The translations under genes and the position numbers were made by a program. Shown in pieces: positions 25,235-32,669 of a DNA stretch of 40,556 nt. The stretch covers positions 1-40,556 of the forward strand of contig NZ_JARFYN010000059.1 of the NCBI RefSeq assembly GCF_030272695.1, written 5' to 3'. The notes below the pieces were generated by a model, which was not told where the DNA came from, made no database searches, and saw nothing but the letters and a program-made list of their open reading frames with translations. Each line of letters opens with the position of its first letter. Position 1 is the stretch's first letter. Origin of the DNA: Martinezella calliandrae (lineage in GTDB: Bacteria; Pseudomonadota; Alphaproteobacteria; Rhizobiales; Rhizobiaceae).

Positions 25235-25945
25235 ATGTTCGCCGAAAGTTTTCCCTCACGCGGCTTTTCGATGGTTGTCGAGTTCGGCGGAAGCCTCATG
25301 CATGATCTGTCGGTGTGTAGGGCGGCTGTTGCGGAGCTCGAGCGCTTGGTCCAGCGTGGCGATCGAATTTTGGTGGTCCCTGGCAGAGGCTCTCAGGACA
25401 AAGCCATTGAGGCTGCTGACACAGCATATGCTCCGGCGCCGTTTACGGCCCCTCGCGCGCGCGCTCTCGCCCGAGATCAGACGGGATATTTGCTGGCGCA
25501 TCGAGCCTTCTCCGCTAATCTTGTTCCGTCCGCGACGTTGGGCGAATGCCGGCGCCTGGCAAAGGTTGGCAAAATTCCAGTTCTGCTTCCGTCACGCATG
25601 CTCTTCACGACGGATCCGGTTGATTGGAGTTGGGACATTACGTCCGATGCTGTTGCCGCATGGATTGCTTGGGTAACGAACGCTCCTCTATTGGCAATGC
25701 TGACCGATGTGGACGGTATCTATCGCGACGCGGCAACTCATGATCCCGAAGCGCTCATAAAAGAGATTGATGCCCATGATCTAGCTGAGCTTGGTCATAC
25801 GTCAATCGATGCTTGTGCGGCCCATTTCATGTCGTTGCGAGGCGCCTCGGGGATCATTATCAACGCTGCGCATCCAAACCGGCTCCGTGATTGGACCGAC
25901 GGAAAGCATGTGAGAGCGACCCACATCACCACATTTCGCTACTAA
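25235..25945 (+). CDS. Amino-acid-kinase-fold protein, possibly related to molybdenum storage protein
   Basis: 236 residues of the amino acid kinase (UMP kinase-like) fold: the N-terminal MVVEFGGSLM, a middle GRGSQDKAIEAAD, then SWDITSDAVAAWIA and LLAMLTDVDGIYRD, and a tail with DACAAHFMSLRG and GKHVRATHIT. The usual Lys before GGS is Glu16 here, so ordinary phosphoryl transfer is doubtful. The C-terminal half resembles the Azotobacter molybdenum storage protein subunits by eye (DEDGLY..., GEHVGTIIT), which share this fold and bind polyoxomolybdate. Other members (MfnE, FomA) phosphorylate small molecules. A ribosome site GGGAGGGGAG precedes ATG 25235. It lies behind a NifA-type promoter, which would suit a role in molybdenum supply; that is inference. 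Confidence 0.6.
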   Translation: MFAESFPSRGFSMVVEFGGSLMHDLSVCRAAVAELERLVQRGDRILVVPGRGSQDKAIEAADTAYAPAPFTAPRARALARDQTGYLLAHRAFSANLVPSATLGECRRLAKVGKIPVLLPSRMLFTTDPVDWSWDITSDAVAAWIAWVTNAPLLAMLTDVDGIYRDAATHDPEALIKEIDAHDLAELGHTSIDACAAHFMSLRGASGIIINAAHPNRLRDWTDGKHVRATHITTFRY

Positions 25946-26241
25946 GACAGGCCGCATCACGGTCGGCTTTAGTTAACGACATTGCCGACTTCAAATAGCA
26001 TTACCCTAATCATGGCACCTTCCCGTTGCGGAGCGTTCTTTCATAATATGGTCGTCAATCACAACAACGGCGGCTCCGGTATATAAGTTGGATTTGGCTT
26101 GGCAACGAGCCGCGTCGCGCAATCGGGCTCAGACCGTGGATGCCGCAATAACCGCCGGAGAAAAAAATGTCACCCTGACGACAGTTCCGTATTGACCCTC
26201 CTCACACAAGCAAAAGTCATACGTCGCCTCTTAGTATCAAA

Positions 26242-26559
26242 CTAGCCTCGGTCGCCATCCGGCCGCTCCCAAGCCGATCCTTCAACATCGCCATCGTCAT
26301 CCAGCACCTGCACCGGGAGGTAGACGTTTGTCTCCAAACATTCCTTGATGATATAGCGGATCACGTCGTTGCGGGTTTTGCCGAGTTCGTCGGCAATGCT
26401 GTCGATCGCCTCCTCAACTTGTTCATCAATGGGAACCGAGCCGGCATTTCGGAGCATCAGCGCAGCTCGTCGCAATATGATCGGCAGATCGGCGAGGGAC
26501 ATGTCGCCAATGCAATCAGCGGCGTCTTCAAGTACGGCGCCGTGGTCGCGTGTCGTCAT
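26242..26559 (-). CDS. Small acidic protein with a possible ribbon-helix-helix segment
   Basis: 105 residues from ATG at 26559, chosen for the strong GAGGAGAA eight bases upstream; a longer frame to 26610 exists. The segment EAIDSIADELGKTRNDVIRY (about 47-66) resembles the helices of CopG/Arc-type ribbon-helix-helix proteins, and an acidic tail follows (DDDGDVEGSAWERPDGDRG). It stands alone: no toxin partner is adjacent, and the 296 bases on its left (25946-26241) hold no gene I can support. It could be a small DNA-binding regulator or an orphan antitoxin. Not recognised by name. Confidence 0.55.
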   Translation of the reverse strand: MTTRDHGAVLEDAADCIGDMSLADLPIILRRAALMLRNAGSVPIDEQVEEAIDSIADELGKTRNDVIRYIIKECLETNVYLPVQVLDDDGDVEGSAWERPDGDRG

Positions 26560-27239
26560 TCGAATTCTCCTCTCCGATGTGCTATCACGCCTCGAACGAA
26601 GTCGGAACATATCCGCTGCGGAGATTGTTCCCGGGCGTTACCTTCGAAGGAAGCTTTTGCGGCCGTCGGTGACAGAATTGGCCGCCGCGTGGTTCCACGC
26701 CATGTGATCCTGTGCGGCACGAGCACTGGCGAGGAATCGGTGCTCTATATCCGCTGGCCCCAATCCGAGTAAGGCGACCTCAACCAATTATGCCTTGCAT
26801 GATTTCTTGCGAGCGCTGACAGATCCATTATTGCAGATTGCCCTTCTGCTGCGAGCAAACTTCCTGGCTGGCTTATGATATCGGAGCTGGCAGCGAGAAA
26901 CGTCGGAAACGGCAAAACAACGGTCATCACTAAAGCCGGAGCCATGCGCCCCATTCTTTCCTCCCAGAACTCGCTGCACCATTTGAACCTTCTGCGCTCG
27001 CCCGCGATCTGACCTGCTCCAGCTGCCTCCAAGTTGCGGATTTCACCAATTCTTCGCGCCTAATTTGCCAACAGGGCCGACAAACGTAACGCCAACAAAC
27101 ATCATTGTACGGCGCCGAAGTGCGCACCGGACCCTGAATTTGCATCGTGCCGCGCCTTTTGTACCGGCTGAAGCTTGCGCAGATCGAGCGTTGATCAAAT
27201 CGAGATCGCGGTACATTCTCACCATAGATAAGCGAATTG
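26560..27239. other. Stretch without a supported gene
   Basis: 680 bases between the small acidic gene and the GntR regulator. Several overlapping short frames (under 120 codons) occur on both strands, none with a recognisable domain or good ribosome site. One fragment near 26.64-26.77 kb on the plus strand looks protein-like at its end (HVILCGTSTGEESVLYIRW) but has no visible start. It may be decayed coding sequence. Confidence 0.35.
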
Positions 27240-27962
27240 CTAGGAGCTTCTTGCGGCAAGGGTAGTGCTCGTTAGCCATCGTGCATTGATGTCTTGCACA
27301 ACATCCGAAAGAAAACCTTGCTCTAAGTCGAGGTGGCTCATTAGCGCCGATTTCACCACGCTGGTTGCGTTGCCGAGTTGCGCCATTGCGTCGGCCAGCC
27401 CATCAAGACTTCTCCTGAAAGAAATTGAACGTTGTGATGTAGTTATTGCTACACGCAAAGGGTGGGTGCAAAAAGAGAACTTCTCTATGATGTGACAAAT
27501 CTCGCAATTGGACGACTTCTGCGCGATCTCGGTGAAGATGGCCTCCGCTCGAAACGCGAGTTTTGCTGGGGACTCTTCATCACAGCGTGCGGTTTGGTAG
27601 CGAGCTTGCGGTCGTCCGCGTAACAGTGCAAACGCTAGGATTTCGCGCGCCACGACATATGAGTCCATTAGAGCGTGCTCGATGAGCGGCCTCGTGAAGT
27701 AGCCTCTTTTTGGAAGGGCTATGATTTTTTCTTCAGCAGCAAGTCGAATAAGTGCTTCGCGAATGGGAGTTCGGCCGATGTTAAGTTTGAACGCCAGATC
27801 CTGGTCACTGAGATGCTGCCCTGGGGCGAGGGCGTAGCTGTATAGCGATTGAAGTACAGCATCGTAGGCTGTTTCGGCCTTTGCGCGCGTCACTGGGTCA
27901 GAAAGATTTTTTTTTGGTATGTCTACCCCGCGACATTCGGCGGCCTTTTCACAAAACCACAT
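27240..27962 (-). CDS. GntR-family transcriptional regulator (FadR/FCD type)
   Basis: 240 residues. The N-terminal winged helix is clear: YDAVLQSLYSYALAPGQHLS, then LAFKLNIGRTPIREALIRLA with the recognition helix TPIREALIRL typical of GntR proteins, then KRGYFTRPL. The rest (about 95-240) is helical and of FCD length but with weak metal-ligand conservation. AAGGAGAGG lies nine bases before ATG 27962. It diverges from the phosphonate genes starting at 28319, the standard arrangement for a local repressor, so it probably controls that cluster in response to a small acid or phosphonate. The effector is unknown. Confidence 0.85.
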   Translation of the reverse strand: MWFCEKAAECRGVDIPKKNLSDPVTRAKAETAYDAVLQSLYSYALAPGQHLSDQDLAFKLNIGRTPIREALIRLAAEEKIIALPKRGYFTRPLIEHALMDSYVVAREILAFALLRGRPQARYQTARCDEESPAKLAFRAEAIFTEIAQKSSNCEICHIIEKFSFCTHPLRVAITTSQRSISFRRSLDGLADAMAQLGNATSVVKSALMSHLDLEQGFLSDVVQDINARWLTSTTLAARSS

Positions 27963-28312
27963 GTCAGTCCTCTCCTTTGTCGAGGCTCCATTGGATCAGC
28001 TCCTTCAGGAGCCAGACTGTTCGTTGGCTAGCCCACATATCAGGCGATGACGATCAGTACCTATCGCATGGCTCGATCGGCATACGTTGCATAAGTTGCG
28101 CCGTGCGGCCCAAAGCAATCCCCTCGATTGAGAGTCACCATGATATATTTGTCGACATACGATCTAGTATATCTTTTTATTTCCTACTGTTGTGCGTTGT
28201 TATTTCATGGAACGTTGGCTCATTACTCTATATATATCAAATATAAATTCATCTATCCATTGCTTTTCTCCAGCGAAGCATTCAACCTTAGTTTTGGCTT
28301 TATGAAGGAGGA
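27963..28312. promoter_or_regulatory. AT-rich divergent control region of gntR and pepM
   Basis: The right two thirds (about 28140-28310) is visibly richer in A and T than the rest of the window, with runs such as CTATATATATC. It contains the palindrome TGTCGACA (28150-28157) and GATATA/TATATC arms around it, which could be a GntR operator. No -24/-12 or TGT-N10-ACA pattern is present, so this cluster does not look NifA-driven. A 62-codon hydrophobic frame (28128-28316) overlaps the region and the pepM ribosome site and is probably an effect of base composition. Confidence 0.4.
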
Positions 28313-28318
28313 GTGACA

Positions 28319-29230
28319 ATGAACCAGACAGTTTTCATAGGCAGACCGTTGGGTCCGCTCGATAACCCGACGAAGATGCTCCGTGATCTCGTTTGCTCCG
28401 GGAAACTGTCTTTCCTCATGGAAGCTCATGACGGACTTTCTGCGGCCATCGTCAAGCAGGCTGGCTTTAAGGGACTATGGGCATCCGGACTTTCGATCTC
28501 TTCGGCACTGGGCTATCGCGATGCAAACGAGGCAAGTTGGACCGAAGTTGTCGACGCGGTAGAGCGGATGGTCGATGCGAGCGGACTACCGATCCTGGTT
28601 GACGGCGAGTCTGGGTTCGGCAATTTCAACAACGCCCGTCTATTGGCGACAAAGCTTTTGCAGCACGGCGCCGCCGGCGTCTGCCTTGAAGACAAGGCTT
28701 TCCCGAAGAGGAACAGTTTCGTGGGAAACCGTCACCCGCTCGTAGATATCGATGAGTTTTCCGGCCGCTTGAGGGCAGTCAAAGACACCACCGGGAACGA
28801 CCTTGTGCTCGTCGCTCGCATCGAAGCGCTAATCGCCGGCTACGGTCTGGACGAAGCCTTACGCCGTGCAGACGCCTATGCCGATGCCGGCGCCGACGCG
28901 ATCCTGATCCATTCACGTAAGACAGATGCGGACGAGATTATGGCTTTCGCGAAAGAGTGGCAGAAGCTTCCGATCGTGATTGTGCCGACGAAATACTACC
29001 GCACGCCGGTCTCGGCTTATCGAGATGCCGGCATCTCGACGGTGATCTGGGCCAATCATGCGATGCGGGCTGCAGTCGCCGGGATGCGAGCGGTGTGCGC
29101 TCGCATCGCAGCCGAAGAAAGCGTTGCCGGAGTCGAGCCGGAAGTCGCCACGCTTGAGGACGTCTTTGGTCTCTTGCGATATGACGAATTGGCATCGGCT
29201 GAAGATCGCTATTTGCCGAAGCATCTGTAG
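28319..29230 (+). CDS. pepM: Phosphoenolpyruvate mutase
   Basis: 303 residues from ATG 28319, with AAGGAGG seven bases upstream. It is an isocitrate-lyase-superfamily enzyme carrying the diagnostic mutase motif EDK-x5-NS (EDKAFPKRNS, Glu124-Ser133) that separates PEP mutases from lyases. PEP mutase rearranges phosphoenolpyruvate to phosphonopyruvate, forming the C-P bond at the start of nearly all natural phosphonates. The metal-binding segment reads VDGESGFGNFNN, with Glu and Ser where most mutases I recall have Asp and Thr; both changes are conservative. The reaction favours PEP and needs a coupled next step, and no phosphonopyruvate decarboxylase is present; the adjacent aminotransferase is only a relic. 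It is followed by a nucleotidyltransferase and an AsnB-like gene on the same strand. Confidence 0.92.
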   Translation: MNQTVFIGRPLGPLDNPTKMLRDLVCSGKLSFLMEAHDGLSAAIVKQAGFKGLWASGLSISSALGYRDANEASWTEVVDAVERMVDASGLPILVDGESGFGNFNNARLLATKLLQHGAAGVCLEDKAFPKRNSFVGNRHPLVDIDEFSGRLRAVKDTTGNDLVLVARIEALIAGYGLDEALRRADAYADAGADAILIHSRKTDADEIMAFAKEWQKLPIVIVPTKYYRTPVSAYRDAGISTVIWANHAMRAAVAGMRAVCARIAAEESVAGVEPEVATLEDVFGLLRYDELASAEDRYLPKHL

Positions 29231-29291
29231 CCGCGCGCGCCTCATCGGGGCCGGCGCAATTTTAGATCGTCAAAATCTTGGGGGCGCGCGT

Positions 29292-29560
29292 ATGCTTGCG
29301 CAACGGACAAGCTTGTTCAAATCGTCGGGAACGGCAGTGGCTCGCGCAGCGGCCAAGGCGGCCGCGGACGCGGGAAAAGAGATCATCAATCTGACTGGCG
29401 GCGAGATGATGTGGTGAACGCTCTGCTGATGGAAATGGGCGTGGCTGCGGGGACGGACTTTGGTGACTCGGCTGGGCTTCGCGTCTCCTACGGGGCACCT
29501 GCCGATAAGCTGAAAACCGGCCGCGCCCGGCTCGTTAAGGGTCTGAACGCCTGGCAATGA
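29292..29560 (+). pseudogene. Class I aminotransferase relic with internal deletion
   Basis: The first 42 codons (29292-29417) are a clean aminotransferase N-terminus: MLAQRTSLFKSSGTAVARAA followed by GKEIINLTGGE, then an early TGA. Directly after, in the register beginning about 29415, comes a matching C-terminus: VNALLMEMGVAAGTDFGDSA, GLRVSYGAPADKL, and an end at TGA 29558-29560. About 300 residues in between, including the PLP lysine, are gone. The intact enzyme would have been near 400 residues, of the aspartate-aminotransferase type. Next to pepM, such an enzyme could have converted phosphonopyruvate to phosphonoalanine (as PalB does in phosphonoalamide synthesis), but the substrate is inferred. 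Confidence 0.82.
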
Positions 29561-29601
29561 CAAGGTCATGGTGACGACGCCAACAAAAAGGAACTACGAC
29601 G

Positions 29602-30375
29602 ATGAAAAATGCTCCCAAGAAGGCAGTCATACTTGCCGCAGGTTGTGGATCTCGTCTGCGACCTTTGACCGACCTGAGGCCGAAACCGCTCATTGAGGTA
29701 AATGGAACGCCCATCATTCACAATGCGCTGCGCAACCTCGAAGCCGTGGGCGTAGAGGAAGTCACCATCGTGGTTGGCTACCGCAAGGATGCAATCCAGT
29801 GCTCCTGCGGCAATCGCTTCGGCAATCTCGAAATTAATTATGTGGAGTCTGGGGTCTTCGACAAGACGGGCACTGCGTATTCCCTCTGGTTGGCACGAGA
29901 TACGCTGCTGACCGGGGACATCTACCTCCTGGAGGGGGATGTCTTTTTCGAGTTGAATGCCCTGCGCTACCTCGAAACGGGAGATGCGGAAAATGTTGCG
30001 GCAGTCGCACCTTTCGACTGGTCGATGGAAGGCTCCGCTGTTGTCCTGACAGAAAACGGCTACATCGCCGACGTGCGGATGAAGCAGACGGCCGCCAACC
30101 TGGCCGACGCCTCGCCACGGCTGTTCAAGACGATGAACCTGATCCGTTTTTCTGCCAACGATCTGCGCGACACGATCGTGCCACATCTCGACGATCTCAT
30201 CGGCGGTGGCGCCGTAAAATCCTATACTGAAGAGCTGCTGTCCGATCTGATAAAGAAGAAGGACCTGCAGATCGCCGCGGCGAGATGTGATGACGTCAGG
30301 TGGTATGAGATCGACACTGAGGACGATCTGCGCGTTACGGAGGCAATGTTCCTGACCCTCCGAGAAATCGCGTGA
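29602..30375 (+). CDS. PntC/LicC-like nucleotidyltransferase of the phosphonate cluster
   Basis: 257 residues of the sugar-phosphate/choline-phosphate nucleotidyltransferase fold. The signature LAAGCGSRLRPLTDLRPKPL (11-30) holds the NTP-binding loop and catalytic Lys28. Later blocks are KTGTAYSLWLARDTLL, YLLEGDVFF (metal-binding Asp), and DDVRWYEIDTEDDLRV near the end, as in phosphocholine and 2-aminoethylphosphonate cytidylyltransferases (LicC, PntC). In phosphonate clusters such enzymes activate a phosphonate with CMP for attachment to lipid or glycan. It lies 41 bases after the aminotransferase relic and 194 before asnB. The family is sure; use of a phosphonate is inferred from pepM. Confidence 0.82.
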   Translation: MKNAPKKAVILAAGCGSRLRPLTDLRPKPLIEVNGTPIIHNALRNLEAVGVEEVTIVVGYRKDAIQCSCGNRFGNLEINYVESGVFDKTGTAYSLWLARDTLLTGDIYLLEGDVFFELNALRYLETGDAENVAAVAPFDWSMEGSAVVLTENGYIADVRMKQTAANLADASPRLFKTMNLIRFSANDLRDTIVPHLDDLIGGGAVKSYTEELLSDLIKKKDLQIAAARCDDVRWYEIDTEDDLRVTEAMFLTLREIA

Positions 30376-30569
30376 TAACGGCTAGGTCGAGGAGAAGGGC
30401 AATGCTTCGCTACCCCGTTTCGCCCTGCGTGTCAGCAAGCCGTCACGACGAATCGAGCTTACTCGAGTTGAGCCGATGGCGCGGCCGTAAAGGATGTCGC
30501 GCGTTCGCGCAATGCGGTGGCGCCGATGCCTGAGTTTGCGCCGCAGTTACCTAGATAAGGAGGCAAAAT

Positions 30570-32396
30570 ATGTGCGGCATCTGTGGTTGGATTGATTTCG
30601 AGCGTGACCTAGGAAGTCCGAAAGCGCGAAGGGAGCTTGTCGATATGACGGCCACCATGGCCAATCGTGGTCCGGACGACGAGGGGACCTGGATCGATGG
30701 GCCCGCGGCACTGGGACATCGCCGCTTGGCAATCATCGATATTCAGGGCGGTCACCAGCCGATGGCGATCGAGGAAGACGGCCGACCCACCTTGGTGCTC
30801 GTCTACAGTGGCGAGATTTACAACTACCGCGAGCTGCGCGAACGGCTCACTGCCCTCAGCCATCGGTTCGACACGAGCAGCGACACAGAAGTGCTGTTGC
30901 ACGCCCACCGCGAGTGGGGTCGAGACGACCCCTGCACCGCGGTAAGCGAACTAAACGGAATGTTCGCCTACGCACTCTGGGACACCGCGAATCGCGAGCT
31001 GCTTCTCGTACGCGATCGGCTCGGCATTAAGCCACTTTACTACTATCCCACCCAGAATGGGGTTTTGTTCGGCTCGGAGCCAAAGGCGATCCTCGCCAAT
31101 GGTCTCGCGGAACGCGTCATGGACATCGACGGGCTTCGGAGCACACTGTCTTTCGTCGCCGACCCGCATAACACCGTGTACCGCGGTATGCATCAGGTGC
31201 GGCCAGGCCAGATTGTCCGCGTGAACCGCGACGGCATCCAACAGATGACCTATTGGCAGCTCACGGACAGTGGTCACATCGACGACGTGCCTACCACCGT
31301 CCGGCGCGTCCGGGAGTTGCTTGAGGACACGATTCAGCGGCAACTGATCGCCGACGTGCCGCTAGGCACATTGTTGTCGGGCGGGCTTGACTCCTCGGCT
31401 TTGACCGCATTAGCCGCGCGCTTTAACGGCGAACGGATTCGATCCTTCGCCCTCGACTTCGTCGGCTACACCGAGAACTTTACCGCCTACCCGAGGCACG
31501 CCACACCTGACGGTCCGTACGTGCAGGAAGTGGCAAGTTTCCTTACCACGGACCACATGAACATCACTTTGTCAGCGCACGAGCTCATGGAGCCTGACGT
31601 GCGGGCAAGCACTCTCCACGCGCGCGATCTGCCGTTCACTTTGGGCGATAAAGACAGCTCGCTCTATCTGCTGTTCCGGGCGATCCGGCAACATGCGACG
31701 TTGGTCCTCTCAGGAGAGTCGGCCGACGAGGTTTTCGGCGGCTACTCGTACTTCCACGATCCCGCGCACGTTCAGGCCGATACGTTTCCTTGGTTGGACG
31801 TCGATACTGGCTGGCAGTACCTAGATCCCCGCCTGCTCAAAAAACTGGACCTTCCCGGTTACCTCGACGATCAGTACCGCAGGGCACTTGCCGAAGTACC
31901 CGCCCTGACCGGGCCGGCGGCGGCCGATCCCCACGAGCGTCGCATGAGAGAGGTCTGCTTCCTCTTTCTCACCCGCTTCCTGCCGAGACTGCTCGACCGC
32001 AAGGACCGGATGAGCATGGCGTTGGGTGTGGAGGTCCGGGTCCCCTACTGCGACCACCGCCTCGTTGAATACGTGTTCGGTTGCCCATGGTCGCACAAGA
32101 CTTTCGACAATCGAGAGAAGAGCCTACTACGGGCCGCGACCTTGGACCTGCTACCACAGTCGGTGGTCAAGCGCGTCAAGAGCGGGTATCCGGCAATCCA
32201 GGATCCGATCTACGACGGAATGCTGCGCGACCGGTTCAGCGAGCTCCTGAATAACCGGGATGCGGCAGTGGCACCGCTGCTCTCCGCCGATGGTTCCCGC
32301 AAGTTGCTCAACGCGACCGACAACATTAGGTGGGTCGAGCATATCCTTACCCTTGACGATTTCCTGACCGACTATAAGGTAAGCCTCACATTATGA
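30570..32396 (+). CDS. asnB: Asparagine synthase-type glutamine amidotransferase (AsnB family)
   Basis: 608 residues with both domains intact. The N-terminal class II glutaminase has Cys2 (MCGICGW), NRGPDDEGTW, and VYSGEIYNYRELRERL. The C-terminal ATP-pyrophosphatase domain has the P-loop SGGLDSSALTA (about 269-279) and SGESADEVFGGY. The ribosome site AAGGAGG precedes ATG 30570. AsnB enzymes adenylate a carboxylate and transfer ammonia to give an amide. Here the acceptor may be aspartate or, given its neighbours, a phosphonate carboxylate. The reading frame looks unusually G- and C-rich at third positions and the protein feels actinobacterial, hinting at transfer. This is judged by eye; codon counts were not made. 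Confidence 0.88.
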   Translation: MCGICGWIDFERDLGSPKARRELVDMTATMANRGPDDEGTWIDGPAALGHRRLAIIDIQGGHQPMAIEEDGRPTLVLVYSGEIYNYRELRERLTALSHRFDTSSDTEVLLHAHREWGRDDPCTAVSELNGMFAYALWDTANRELLLVRDRLGIKPLYYYPTQNGVLFGSEPKAILANGLAERVMDIDGLRSTLSFVADPHNTVYRGMHQVRPGQIVRVNRDGIQQMTYWQLTDSGHIDDVPTTVRRVRELLEDTIQRQLIADVPLGTLLSGGLDSSALTALAARFNGERIRSFALDFVGYTENFTAYPRHATPDGPYVQEVASFLTTDHMNITLSAHELMEPDVRASTLHARDLPFTLGDKDSSLYLLFRAIRQHATLVLSGESADEVFGGYSYFHDPAHVQADTFPWLDVDTGWQYLDPRLLKKLDLPGYLDDQYRRALAEVPALTGPAAADPHERRMREVCFLFLTRFLPRLLDRKDRMSMALGVEVRVPYCDHRLVEYVFGCPWSHKTFDNREKSLLRAATLDLLPQSVVKRVKSGYPAIQDPIYDGMLRDRFSELLNNRDAAVAPLLSADGSRKLLNATDNIRWVEHILTLDDFLTDYKVSLTL

Positions 32397-32669
32397 GGCG
32401 GCGGAAAATGCATTTGCCATGGCTGCGAAGGCGACAGCTACCCTAGACCAGGAAGTTTGCGACTTCTCGCCCATTGCCACAATCCGACAGGGTTTGTCGC
32501 GCAAATTTGCAATTTTGGGGAACCGCCTTGTAAAGTGACGACAAACAAGTATTTCCCGTCACACATAAAATCCGTAGAAAGTGGAGGTTGTTGCAGATGC
32601 CCGCGGGACAAGATTTCACGATCCGTTCGACCTTAGCATGTCGAGAGAGCAATCCTTGCCATCTTATTT
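32397..32669. other. Convergent intergenic region
   Basis: 273 bases between the ends of asnB (rightward) and the amidase gene (leftward). No gene, clear terminator stem with U-run, or known control site was found. It is more AT-rich than the flanking genes. Confidence 0.4.

Noticed and set aside
28128..28316. 62-codon hydrophobic frame ahead of pepM
   Set aside because: It lies in an AT-rich control region, lacks a ribosome site and covers the pepM ribosome site; its hydrophobic content follows from T-rich codons.
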